NCBI GenBank assembly: GCA_965248685.1
Contig: CBDFKC010000004.1
Location: 1,116,001 to 1,180,000, forward strand
Origin: VYFG01 sp965248685
GTDB taxonomy: Bacteria > Pseudomonadota > Gammaproteobacteria > Arenicellales > Poriferihabitantaceae
DNA: 64,000 nucleotides
Reading direction: 5' to 3'
The translations under genes and the position numbers were made by a program. Below the pieces are notes generated by a model that saw only the letters and a list, made by a program, of their open reading frames with translations, had not been told where the DNA came from and searched no databases. Below, one piece after another: positions 1 to 8,394 of the stretch (positions within the stretch are counted from its first letter, which is position 1; every line of letters starts with the position of its first letter).

Positions 1-878
1 TAAGCCGGAGCGACCTCGACAATATCTGCAGAAACCAGATTCAAACCCTGGAGTCCTCGAATAATATTGACCAGTTCGCGGCTGGATAGTCCGGCAACTT
101 CCGGGGTGCCGGTTCCGGGGGCATGGGCCGGGTCCAGTACGTCGATATCAATTGAAAGATATAGTGGTTGATCGCCAACACGATCACGAATGCGCTTGGC
201 TACGTGTTCCACCCCGTGATGTTCAAGTTCGTCGCAGTGGATAACCTTGAAGCCGAGTTCTGCATCGTTTTTCAAATCATCAGGGCTGTATAACGGTCCA
301 CGAATACCGACATGCATCGAAGACTGGTCGTCAAACAAGCCTTCTTCTGCAGCTCGGCGAAACGGCGTTCCGTGAGTATAGGGAGCGCCGAAATAGGTGT
401 CCCAGGTGTCGAGGTGGGCATCGAAATGTACCAACGCTACCGGGCCAGTCTGTTTGTTAATAGCGCGCAGCAACGGTACCGCAATGGTGTGATCGCCGCC
501 GAGGCTGACAATTGCACCCGCCTTGGACAGCAGATCGGTGGCTGCGACCTCGATCTGTGCTATAGCCTCCTCGATATTATAGGGATTGCAGGCAACATCC
601 CCGGCATCAGCGACCTGGACCTGGCGAAACGGTTCGGTATTGTAGGCCGGATGAAAGTTTGTACGCAGGTGACGCGAAGCCTGACGAATTGCCTGGGGTC
701 CGAATCGGGCGCCTGGCCGATAGCTGGTGCCGGAATCGAAAGGAATACCCAGCACCGCAACGTCGCAATAAGGCACGTCCCGAAGTTCAGGCAATCGGCA
801 GTAGGTAGAAGGACCGGCGTAGCGGGGTACGATGGTACCGCTGACCGGCTGGATCGGAGGTGATTTTTTATCGTTCAT
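1..878 (-). CDS. Agmatinase/arginase-family ureohydrolase, C-terminus cut by window edge
   Basis: Family enzymes hydrolyse a guanidino group (agmatine, guanidinobutyrate or similar) to urea plus an amine, using two manganese ions in the cytoplasm. The reverse-strand frame starts at ATG 878 and stays open to the left edge (292 complete codons seen). The metal-binding signatures appear in the usual order: LGGDHTI, then HFDAHLDT, then SIDIDVLDPAHAPGTGTPE. The N-terminal substrate-loop region (GIPFDSGTSYRPGARFGP) is the agmatinase/guanidinobutyrase type rather than classical arginase. The start is supported because the conserved region begins soon after it and a plain reading frame precedes it. 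It lies 123 bp downstream of the flavoprotein gene on the same strand, so co-transcription is possible. The exact substrate cannot be told from sequence. The nearby amidinotransferase hints at a guanidino compound. Family call is firm; substrate is open. Confidence 0.9.
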   Translation of the reverse strand, partial: MNDKKSPPIQPVSGTIVPRYAGPSTYCRLPELRDVPYCDVAVLGIPFDSGTSYRPGARFGPQAIRQASRHLRTNFHPAYNTEPFRQVQVADAGDVACNPYNIEEAIAQIEVAATDLLSKAGAIVSLGGDHTIAVPLLRAINKQTGPVALVHFDAHLDTWDTYFGAPYTHGTPFRRAAEEGLFDDQSSMHVGIRGPLYSPDDLKNDAELGFKVIHCDELEHHGVEHVAKRIRDRVGDQPLYLSIDIDVLDPAHAPGTGTPEVAGLSSRELVNIIRGLQGLNLVSADIVEVAPA

Positions 879-1001
879 TGCGGTGGCTATTCCCGGGTTG
901 GTGTTTTTGCGAATTATATTTGAATAAGTTAGTTATGTATCGTCGGGCGGTTTCCCTACCACAACTTGCCTACATGTAATGTCCTTGATAATGCCGCGGG
1001 A

Positions 1002-2240
1002 TCAAAACCGGGAGGGATAAAACGGCTTGCATAGCGGGTCAGGCTGTCCGCAGACTTCATCCGCCACTAATTCACCGCTTACCGGAGCCAGGGTTAAACC
1101 CAAATGACACTGCCCGGTATTAATAAATAAGCCAGGACGACCGACCGCCGGACCAATAATTGGCAGTGAATCCGGAGTTGATACCCGGCGACCCATCCAG
1201 GGTTTGTCCAGTAGCGGCTTGCCGATAGGATATGTTTGACGAATATGGGGCATCAATTTTGCCAGCTGACGTGGGTTGGGCGGTCGTTCCCGCGCTACCG
1301 GGTTGGCACCGGTGGTAACCCGTATCCCCGTTTGCAGGGGACTGAGAACATAGCCCTTGTCGACGTCGATAATGGAACGAGTCAGGACCCGATCTTCCGG
1401 TGGTTCAAACATCATGTGATATCCCCGTTCCATAATATAGGGGTAACGAATCCCCAGCGGTTTCAACAACTCATTTGACCAGGCGCCAAACGACATAACC
1501 AACTTGGCAGACTCTATTTCCTGTTGCCCTGTGGTCACTTTCCAACCATTTTGGGTTAGTTCAATTGCCCTGGCTTCCCGTTGAACAAATTCACCGCCGA
1601 GAGAAATAAAGTAGTCAAAATACGATTGGCATAGCAACCCTGGATTAGTTACCGTGTGGGTCTGGTCCATCCAGATCGCGGCAGGGTATTTAAAACCCAG
1701 GCCCGGCTCCAACTCGCGAATACCTTTTGCGTCGATCAGTTTATAGGAGATCCCATGTCGATCGAAATCGGCGGTTCGTTGACATGCCTTGTTAAACCGG
1801 GAGCGGCTGCGATACGCCCGTATCCACCCAGTCTGATTGAGCAGATTGGTGCTGCCGGAAGCCTGCATAAGATCCTGGTGGCGACCAAATGCATCAGCGC
1901 TAATGCTGGCCATGACCTCGGTACAATACTGAAATGCAGGCCGGCGGCAGTTGCCTGCGAACTTGGCCAGCCACGGAGCGAGCCCGGGCAGTTCCCCGTA
2001 TTGAATGAGGAAACGTGGGTCGCGGTTGAGAATAAGTTTTGGAAAGTCAGGAATCAGCTCAGGATCGGCCAGAGGGTGAAACCCCATATCACAAATCACA
2101 CCGGAATTACCGTGGCTGGTTTCCGATGCGGGAGGTAGCCGATCCACCAGCACTACTTCCTGTCCACGTTTGATCAGGGATATTGCAGTACAAACACCAA
2201 CAAAGCCAGCGCCCAAAACGGTCACAGAATTATTTTTCAT
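1002..2240 (-). CDS. DadA-like FAD-dependent D-amino-acid dehydrogenase / DAO-family oxidoreductase
   Basis: A 412-residue flavoprotein of the DAO superfamily, most like the small subunit of D-amino-acid dehydrogenase, which deaminates D-amino acids oxidatively and passes electrons to the respiratory chain. The N-terminus shows the dinucleotide fold VTVLGAGFVGVCTAISL followed by an acidic residue at the end of strand two (VLVDR). The C-terminal FAD segment MGRRVSTPDSLPIIGPA and the late GHLGLTLAP-like stretch (QCHLGLTLAPVSG) are typical of DadA. A GTG lies six codons upstream at 2258, but ATG at 2240 puts the nucleotide-binding motif at the usual distance, so I chose it. The gene runs towards the ureohydrolase. 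The actual amine or amino acid substrate is unknown; sarcosine or glycine-type oxidases are alternatives. Confidence 0.8.
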   Translation of the reverse strand: MKNNSVTVLGAGFVGVCTAISLIKRGQEVVLVDRLPPASETSHGNSGVICDMGFHPLADPELIPDFPKLILNRDPRFLIQYGELPGLAPWLAKFAGNCRRPAFQYCTEVMASISADAFGRHQDLMQASGSTNLLNQTGWIRAYRSRSRFNKACQRTADFDRHGISYKLIDAKGIRELEPGLGFKYPAAIWMDQTHTVTNPGLLCQSYFDYFISLGGEFVQREARAIELTQNGWKVTTGQQEIESAKLVMSFGAWSNELLKPLGIRYPYIMERGYHMMFEPPEDRVLTRSIIDVDKGYVLSPLQTGIRVTTGANPVARERPPNPRQLAKLMPHIRQTYPIGKPLLDKPWMGRRVSTPDSLPIIGPAVGRPGLFINTGQCHLGLTLAPVSGELVADEVCGQPDPLCKPFYPSRF

Positions 2241-2408
2241 TGCGAAATGGTAATCCACAGTGATTGCAGTAACAATATGCGAGTGCTTTTTAACAGCATC
2301 CTAAAGGCCTTGCCGAAGCCAAGGCAACAGGCTATTGTGTCGCGATTACACTACGCTAATGTAGCAACTTGAGTTCGTCGTGCCCCATAGTCTTATTTTT
2401 CTAGTCCA

Positions 2409-3791
2409 ATGAGTAATCCGGAACCGCAAGCCGAACTGGTGCTTCAAATGCCTGGCGATATTCAGGTTTCACTGCCTAAACCAATACGTAATCTTTCGAC
2501 ATTTGTCTTGAAAGAACAGGGCGACTGGTTCGAATACGAGATTAAATTCCTGCGTAAATTGATTAAACCCGGAATGAATGTCATCGACATTGGTGCCAAC
2601 TACGGGTTGTATAGCCTGACAATGGCCAGGGCGGTCACAGATAGTGGCCATGTTTGGGCATTCGAACCCGCCAGCTCTACTATTGGTTACTTGCAACAAA
2701 GTATCCGCTTAAACCAATTCGCAAATATCACATTAATTGAACAGGGTCTTTCGGATAAACAGGGTGAGGCAAATTTTTATCTGGCGGCCAACTCAGAATT
2801 AAATAGTCTTAATCCCAAACAGCAAACCGGCCCAGTTGAAGTGGTGAAACTGACCACGCTGGATCAGTGTCTGGCCGACTACGACTGGCCGCAGATCGAT
2901 TTTATCAAGCTGGACGCTGAGGGTGAAGAGGGCAGGATACTAGAATCGTCTGGTAAATTATTGCGGCAAATGTCGCCCCTGGTAATGTTTGAATTGAAAC
3001 ACGCCAAGCAGGTTAATTTGCCGCTGATCAACGCGTTTCTTGAATATGGATATCAAACTTATCGATTGTTGCCGGGCCCTGAAATCTTAGTGCCGTTTGA
3101 CCATACCCGGCGGTTTGATTCCTATCAGTTGAATTTGTTTTGTTGCAAGCCGGAGAAAGCCCGGCAACTGGCGGATCAAGGTGTTCTGGTGGAATCCCTT
3201 GAGGCGGTTTCCGCCAATGTAGGTGGCACCACCCGGACATTTTATGAGGCATCTCCATTCAGTGAGCGAATTGCGCAGGGCAATGGATTGAATGATGATA
3301 GGCAACCAAGTGATATGGAAAATATGCTGGACTTTTATTTAACTGCTCAAGATCAATCTGTCAGCCCCGGACAAAGAGTTGCCTGTCTCGATCGGGCGCT
3401 ACGAATATCTGCCGGGTTAACTCGGAAAAAAACCCTTCCCATCGAACAGGCCGCGACCCATGCGCGAATTGCCAGTGATGCCGGGGAACGCCAGCACGCG
3501 GTGCAGATGTTATTGGCGACTATCAATGCAAACAATTCCATAAGTTCCCTGGAATTGAAGGCGCCATTTTTGCCAGCGGTCCCGCGATACGATGCGATCG
3601 ACCCCGGCGAGCGGCTTAACCCCTGGTTGGTGTCTTCGGTATTGGAAAAGTGGGTGATCGAGCATGCTTACTCCAGCTACTTTACCGCACAAAAAGCCCT
3701 GCCTGCCCTGCAGCGTTTGACTACTCTGGGGTTTATCGACCCGTCTATTAGCCGACGTTACGATCTGGTATCAAAGCTTAAATTTAATTGA
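2409..3791 (+). CDS. FkbM-family SAM-dependent methyltransferase with long C-terminal extension
   Basis: A 460-residue protein. Residues ~50-230 form an FkbM-type class I methyltransferase. The SAM-binding motif I is VIDIGANYGLYSLTMA, followed by the acidic strand-two end WAFEPASS, and later by the FkbM-typical FIKLDAEGEE and the PLVMFELKH strand. FkbM proteins O-methylate sugars or polyketide/peptide products. Residues ~250-460 are an extra region, mostly helical in character, that I do not recognise; it may bind substrate or a partner. The start ATG at 2409 has no strong Shine-Dalgarno sequence. The amidinotransferase follows after 100 bp on the same strand, so the pair may act together on one metabolite. 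The acceptor is unknown. Confidence 0.85.
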   Translation: MSNPEPQAELVLQMPGDIQVSLPKPIRNLSTFVLKEQGDWFEYEIKFLRKLIKPGMNVIDIGANYGLYSLTMARAVTDSGHVWAFEPASSTIGYLQQSIRLNQFANITLIEQGLSDKQGEANFYLAANSELNSLNPKQQTGPVEVVKLTTLDQCLADYDWPQIDFIKLDAEGEEGRILESSGKLLRQMSPLVMFELKHAKQVNLPLINAFLEYGYQTYRLLPGPEILVPFDHTRRFDSYQLNLFCCKPEKARQLADQGVLVESLEAVSANVGGTTRTFYEASPFSERIAQGNGLNDDRQPSDMENMLDFYLTAQDQSVSPGQRVACLDRALRISAGLTRKKTLPIEQAATHARIASDAGERQHAVQMLLATINANNSISSLELKAPFLPAVPRYDAIDPGERLNPWLVSSVLEKWVIEHAYSSYFTAQKALPALQRLTTLGFIDPSISRRYDLVSKLKFN

Positions 3792-3891
3792 TACTGACGC
3801 CTTGAATTTTCTCTCTGGGCTCTTTGACAACCCGGTGTTCTCGACTATATTAACCCGTTCTGAATTAACCCCACGCGCATTTCCTTAAGCC

Positions 3892-5022
3892 ATGTCAGCA
3901 ACAATCGTAAAATCGTGGAACGAATTTGATCCCCTCAAACACGTAATCGTTGGTCGCGCCGACAACACCTGTATTCCGCCGAACGAGCCCGCCACCGAGG
4001 CAAAGATTCCTGAAGACAGCGACATGCGCGGGATGTGGGGTCCCAGGCCTCTGGAAACCGTAGAAAAGGCAAATATCCAACTCGATAATCTAGTCAAGAT
4101 TCTTACCGGTCGTGGCATTAAGGTGGACCGGCCGACACCGCTGCAATGGAATCAAAGCGTGGTCACGCCGGATTTCATGACCGCCACCCAGTTTGGCTGC
4201 ATGCCACCGAGGGATGTGTTGTTAACCATTGGCAGTGAAATTTTGATGGCGCCAATGTCATTTCGTTGTCGCTATTTCGAGTATTTGGCCTACCATGATC
4301 TGATGCAAAGGTATTTTGACGAGGACCCAAATTTCAAATGGGAACAGGCTCCGAGACCCCGTTTAAGCGAACAGTCATATCAGGTCGGGTATTTTGACGA
4401 GATTACTATCCAACAACGTTTGGACCGCACCGCGGCACTGGATTTTGTGACCACCGAACATGAGCCTTTATTCGACGCGGCAGACGTTTGCCGCCTCGGC
4501 AAGGATTTGTTTTGCCAACACGGGTTGACCACCAACCGTCGCGGTATGGAATGGCTGCAACGACATTTTCCTGATCATCGGGTTCACGTGGTTAATTTTC
4601 CGGGAGATCCCTATCCGATTCACATCGACGCGACCTTTGTTCCGCTAAGGCCAGGTCTGATAATCAATAACCCCAATCGTCGACTACCCGAAACTCAGCG
4701 TAAAATATTCGAAGCAAATGATTGGGAAATAATTGACGCGGCCAAACCCGCCAACGCTACCCCGCCACCTCTATGCTATTCGAGCGTCTGGCTTTCCATG
4801 AACTGCCTGGCCCTCGACCATAAAACGGTAGTAGTGGAGGAAAGCGAGGTTCATCAGCAGGAGCAATTGGATCAACTGGGAATCGAAGTTATTCCCCTGG
4901 CGTTTCGCGATGCCTATCCATTCGGTGGCGGTCTGCACTGCGCCACCGGTGATGTGTGTCGGGAAGGCAGCTGTGAAGACTACTTTCCGAAACAAGTTGC
5001 GGGAACTGCGCTTAGGGGTTAG
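3892..5022 (+). CDS. Glycine-amidinotransferase-like enzyme (AGAT family)
   Basis: AGAT enzymes move the amidino group of arginine to an amine such as glycine, giving a guanidino compound and ornithine. The whole 376-residue protein aligns by eye with vertebrate AGAT and the cyanotoxin amidinotransferases. The catalytic triad is present: Asp195 in LFDAADVCRLGKDLF, His244 in YPIHIDATF and Cys350 in GGGLHCATGDV, with the expected spacing. The N-terminal segment NEFDPLKHVIVGRAD is the usual first strand. Length matches the family. It follows an FkbM methyltransferase and lies near an agmatinase-like ureohydrolase, which can consume guanidino compounds. The acceptor amine is not determined by sequence; glycine is only the default. 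Confidence 0.9.
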   Translation: MSATIVKSWNEFDPLKHVIVGRADNTCIPPNEPATEAKIPEDSDMRGMWGPRPLETVEKANIQLDNLVKILTGRGIKVDRPTPLQWNQSVVTPDFMTATQFGCMPPRDVLLTIGSEILMAPMSFRCRYFEYLAYHDLMQRYFDEDPNFKWEQAPRPRLSEQSYQVGYFDEITIQQRLDRTAALDFVTTEHEPLFDAADVCRLGKDLFCQHGLTTNRRGMEWLQRHFPDHRVHVVNFPGDPYPIHIDATFVPLRPGLIINNPNRRLPETQRKIFEANDWEIIDAAKPANATPPPLCYSSVWLSMNCLALDHKTVVVEESEVHQQEQLDQLGIEVIPLAFRDAYPFGGGLHCATGDVCREGSCEDYFPKQVAGTALRG

Positions 5023-5051
5023 ATTTGAATTAATCGGATTACTCGTCATGG

Positions 5052-5345
5052 ATGACAATGAAACAACCTGCGGTATATTTTCTTGCCAGCGCCAGAAATG
5101 GAACCATTTATACCGGCGTTACATCAAACTTGATTCAGCGAATCTGGCAGCACAAAGAAAACCTGGTCGAAGGGTTTACTAAAAGATATGGGGTACATCT
5201 ACTGGTATGGTTCGAAATGCACCCAACCATGGAAACCGCTATTGCCAGGGAGAAACGATTAAAGAATTTGAACAGGCGGGAGAAGCTTCGATTGATCGAA
5301 AGAGATAATCCCCAGTGGCGGGATATTTATTACGATTTACTTTGA
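5052..5345 (+). CDS. Small GIY-YIG-domain protein
   Basis: A 97-residue protein that is one GIY-YIG nuclease domain and nothing else. The signature reads VYFLASARNGTIYTGVT (the GIY and YIG positions are VYF and YTG), followed by the conserved arginine in NLIQRIWQHK and the catalytic glutamate region in AIAREKRLKNLNR. Small stand-alone members (YhbQ/UPF0213 type) are common in gammaproteobacteria and have no settled role. The start ATG lies 29 bp after the amidinotransferase stop, so it may be read through from it, but this is probably positional rather than functional. The tandem palindromic repeats start just after its stop. Solid domain call; function unknown. Confidence 0.87.
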   Translation: MTMKQPAVYFLASARNGTIYTGVTSNLIQRIWQHKENLVEGFTKRYGVHLLVWFEMHPTMETAIAREKRLKNLNRREKLRLIERDNPQWRDIYYDLL

Positions 5346-5368
5346 TTGTTAGTTAACTGAACCACCCG

Positions 5369-5815
5369 TCGTTCCGGCGAAGCCGGATTCCAGATGCTCC
5401 GCCCTTTCTGAATTGTCTCCCTCCGGTCGGTCAATTTTTGACTGGATCCTGGCGGCGCCAGGATGACGGTATTCGGGGTTGGCGATTTCCCGACTGCCCG
5501 TCATTTCGGTGGAGCCGGAATCCAGGTGCTCCGCACTGTCAATAATGGCGACCTGCGGTCGGACATATTTTGACTGGATCCTGACGGCGCCAGGATGACG
5601 GTATTCGGGGTTGGCGATTTCCCGACTGCTCTCATTTCGGTGGAGCCGGAATCCGGACACTCCGCACTGTCAATAATGTCGACCTGCGGTCCGCACATTT
5701 TGACTGGACCTCGGCAATGCCGGGACGACGGTATTAGAGTTGCCAAGTAATCCTGTACTCGTGGTTTCGGCGAAGCCGGAGGCCAGGTTCTCCACCCTCT
5801 GGACAATGTTGATCT
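5369..5815. repeat. Tandem array of ~131 bp palindromic (REP/BIME-like) units, about 3.4 copies
   Basis: Successive unit starts lie at about 5369, 5501, 5632 and 5763, a spacing of 131-132 bp. Each unit has a small hairpin arm around CCGGNNAAGCCGG, then a second palindrome in CTGGATCCTGGCGGCGCCAG followed by GATGACGG. The middle two units are nearly identical, the outer two have drifted. The same unit recurs at 18512-18785 and, decayed, at 29769-29955. It fills the gap between the GIY-YIG gene and the DAHP synthase gene. Short open frames crossing it are repeat artefacts. Confidence 0.85.
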
Positions 5816-5961
5816 TTTCAGTCACATGTCTATCGGAGCAAGGTGTGACAACAAAAAAATATACGAAACACCTGAAAACCCGATATCCCACCCATCACCT
5901 CACTCATAATTCTATCCCAGAAACTGATACAATAAACCGTCCCTAAAACTTGATTTACAAT

Positions 5962-7341
5962 ATGAAAACTCCATGGACCCCTGATAGCTGGAGAGCGAAG
6001 CCGATTTGCCAGGTCCCAACTTATCCTGACCTGGAAGCACTGCGCGATGTCGAGCAGCGAGTGGCCACCTGGCCGCCTTTGGTGTTTGCCGGGGAGGCTC
6101 GAAAGCTCAAGAAATCTCTCGCTGAGGTTTGCGAAGGTCGGGCATTTTTGTTGCAAGGAGGCGACTGTGCGGAAAGTTTTGCTGAGCACGGCGCCGATAA
6201 CATCCGGGATTTCTTCAGGGTGCTGTTACAAATGTCTATTGTGCTGACATTTGGGGCAGCGCGTCCGGTAGTAAAGGTTGGGCGAATTGCCGGGCAGTTT
6301 GCCAAACCCCGCTCTTCTGATATTGAAACCAGGGGAGACGTCAGCCTACCATCTTATCGTGGTGACATCATTAACGGCATTGAATTTGACGAGACAGCTC
6401 GTATTCCCGATCCTAATCGGCAGGAGATGGCCTATCGACAATCCGCAGCGACTCTTAATTTATTGCGGGCGTTTGCCCATGGTGGATATTCGAAACTGGA
6501 AAACGTCCATCAATGGATGCTTGGATTTGTCGCGGGTAGTCCCCAGGCAAAACGCTATCAGGAAGTTGCAACCCGGATTTCCCAGGCTATGGATTTTATG
6601 GGTGCTATCGGAATATCCGAAGACAACAATCCACAGCTGCGGGAAACCAGTTTTTACACCAGTCATGAAGCGTTGATGCTTGGTTTTGAAGAGGCGTTAA
6701 CCCGGGTTGATTCGATTTCAGGGGACTGGTACGCCACTTCTGGTCATATGATCTGGATTGGTGACCGAACCCGGCAGCTTGATCATGCCCATGTTGAATT
6801 TTGTCGTGGAGTAAAAAATCCCATCGGCCTTAAATGTGGGCCGACACTCGCGCCGGAAGATCTGATTCGATTAACCGAAGTATTGAATCCGGAAAATGAA
6901 CCGGGACGTCTTACCCTGGTTGCTCGGTTTGGACACGATAAGGTGGGCAAGCATTTGCCGTCTCTTATTCGGGTGATCGAGCGGGAGGGACGCAAAGTTG
7001 TATGGTCATGTGATCCTATGCATGGCAATACCATCACTGCCAATGGTTACAAGACCAGACCGTTTCAGCAAATTCTTTCTGAAGTCGAGAGTTTTTTCGA
7101 AGTGCATAAGTCAGAGGGGAGCCATCCCGGCGGCATACATATTGAGATGACAGGAAAGAATGTCACTGAGTGTACTGGTGGTGCACGGGCTATTTCGGCG
7201 GAAGATTTATCTGATCGATACCATACCCACTGTGATCCCAGATTAAACGCTGAGCAGGCGGTGGAACTGGCTTTTATGGTGGCAGAGTTGTTGCAAAATG
7301 GCCGTGATGATTTGGTGCCAAATATTGCAGTAAACGCCTGA
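5962..7341 (+). CDS. aroF: Class II 3-deoxy-D-arabino-heptulosonate 7-phosphate synthase
   Basis: Condenses phosphoenolpyruvate with erythrose 4-phosphate, the first step of the shikimate pathway to aromatic amino acids. The 459-residue protein is the plant/class II type throughout: WTPDSWRAKP near the start, the metal and PEP-binding QGGDCAESF, RIAGQFAKPRS, GLKCGPT, and the late CDPMHGNT and GGIHIEMTG stretches. The reading frame can be extended four codons to a TTG, but ATG at 5962 starts the protein where family members normally start. A convergent TPR gene ends 12 bp after its stop. Feedback regulation by aromatic amino acids or phenazine-type use cannot be judged. The gene symbol follows class II naming loosely. 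Confidence 0.95.
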   Translation: MKTPWTPDSWRAKPICQVPTYPDLEALRDVEQRVATWPPLVFAGEARKLKKSLAEVCEGRAFLLQGGDCAESFAEHGADNIRDFFRVLLQMSIVLTFGAARPVVKVGRIAGQFAKPRSSDIETRGDVSLPSYRGDIINGIEFDETARIPDPNRQEMAYRQSAATLNLLRAFAHGGYSKLENVHQWMLGFVAGSPQAKRYQEVATRISQAMDFMGAIGISEDNNPQLRETSFYTSHEALMLGFEEALTRVDSISGDWYATSGHMIWIGDRTRQLDHAHVEFCRGVKNPIGLKCGPTLAPEDLIRLTEVLNPENEPGRLTLVARFGHDKVGKHLPSLIRVIEREGRKVVWSCDPMHGNTITANGYKTRPFQQILSEVESFFEVHKSEGSHPGGIHIEMTGKNVTECTGGARAISAEDLSDRYHTHCDPRLNAEQAVELAFMVAELLQNGRDDLVPNIAVNA

Positions 7342-7352
7342 GAGAGCTTATA

Positions 7353-8357
7353 TTAAATCAACCTCGACTGTTCTCTAACAATCAGCCACAGATTTCCGTA
7401 CTGCTTAAAATTAAGCACTTTAATTGAGCGTTCGTTCTTGGCGTCGGACTGATAGTCCTGGATAAATCGAACTTCGGCCTGGTTGCTGCCCAGGGGGGTG
7501 ATCTTGATATCATTTAAGACCAGCTTAACAAACGAAATCTGGTTAAGAGATTCGCGTTTGATGGCTACCCATTCTGATAATACCAATCCTTTTCCCGGGG
7601 TGAATTCCTGGGAATAGTGCGCCAGGTAATTGTCGGAATTCAAGTTGGTCCAGGCTGTGGTCCAGGATCGCAGCACATCCAGGATTTCCTGCTTGAGGGT
7701 TTTGCGTGGTTCTGTTTTTGTTGGAACGCCCTGCAAGGTCTGCTGCGCAGTTGCAACGTCCGCCACAGGTTCTGGTTCTATTGCGGGCTCAGCAGCTGGC
7801 TCCGGTTCTTCGGCGACATCGGGGGCGGGACCCTGGGTTGCCAGGACGTCGAATTCAGCGGATAACTGGGCCTTGTTGGTCAAGCTCTGATTAAGGGGCA
7901 GGCGCTTGGCGCCGCGCTCAAATTCTATATTTGCCTGTTGAATATAAACGTCGCCCAGGTTTTCATAAGCCTGGCCATAATCAGGAAATTTCTTCAGGGT
8001 CTTTTTAAACTGGTTGATCGCATCGGCGTATTGTCCCTGCATCCGATACACAACGCCGAGATTATTACTCGGTTCCGCGTTCTTGGGTAACCGGCGAATC
8101 AGTTTCTTATAATAGGATTTAGCATCTTTTAAACGATTCAGCTGGACCAGCAAGAAACCTCTCTGCAGCATCAGGCGTTCACTTTTCTTATCTTTCTTTA
8201 GCGCCTGTTCTACTCGAGCGAATGCATTATCGTATTGCCCCTGGTTAATCAATGCCTGTACCGCTTCGGCTTCTTCAGCGGTTGCGTGTGCAACCCCGAA
8301 CAACATCGGCAGAACAATTGCCATAGCACATAGAAAACGAATAAAGCGATTTATCAT
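7353..8357 (-). CDS. Secreted TPR protein with Cds6-like C-terminal domain
   Basis: A 334-residue exported protein. Residues 1-27 are a signal peptide (RFIRFLCAMAIVLPMLFG then AHA|TA). Residues ~30-160 hold about three to four TPR units, seen in ALINQGQYDNAFARVEQAL, PSNNLGVVYRMQGQYADAI and AYENLGDVYIQQANIEF. A Pro/Glu/Ala linker (PEPAAEPAIEPEP) leads to a C-terminal NTF2-like domain at ~225-334 with the W-x2-AW...YLAHYSQEF...W pattern of the domain at the end of Cds6-type L,D-transpeptidases. No catalytic YkuD domain is present. It is the second gene of a pair with its longer paralogue, 37 bp away, and both lie divergent from the giant adhesin. A role in envelope or adhesin assembly is only a guess. 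Confidence 0.8.
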   Translation of the reverse strand: MINRFIRFLCAMAIVLPMLFGVAHATAEEAEAVQALINQGQYDNAFARVEQALKKDKKSERLMLQRGFLLVQLNRLKDAKSYYKKLIRRLPKNAEPSNNLGVVYRMQGQYADAINQFKKTLKKFPDYGQAYENLGDVYIQQANIEFERGAKRLPLNQSLTNKAQLSAEFDVLATQGPAPDVAEEPEPAAEPAIEPEPVADVATAQQTLQGVPTKTEPRKTLKQEILDVLRSWTTAWTNLNSDNYLAHYSQEFTPGKGLVLSEWVAIKRESLNQISFVKLVLNDIKITPLGSNQAEVRFIQDYQSDAKNERSIKVLNFKQYGNLWLIVREQSRLI

Positions 8358-8394
8358 AATAATAGATAGAAAAGTCGGTGATTAATATTGAAGC

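Noticed and set aside
312..863. 183-codon open frame on the plus strand
   Set aside because: It is antisense to the ureohydrolase, whose metal-binding motifs are clear on the minus strand; the plus frame matches no family.
5349..5806. Several overlapping minus-strand open frames of ~100 codons
   Set aside because: They translate the tandem palindromic repeats and repeat the same peptide with each unit, so they are repeat artefacts.
5369..5815. Possible CRISPR array
   Set aside because: The whole ~131 bp unit repeats, including what would be spacers. There are no short repeats with unique spacers and no cas genes.
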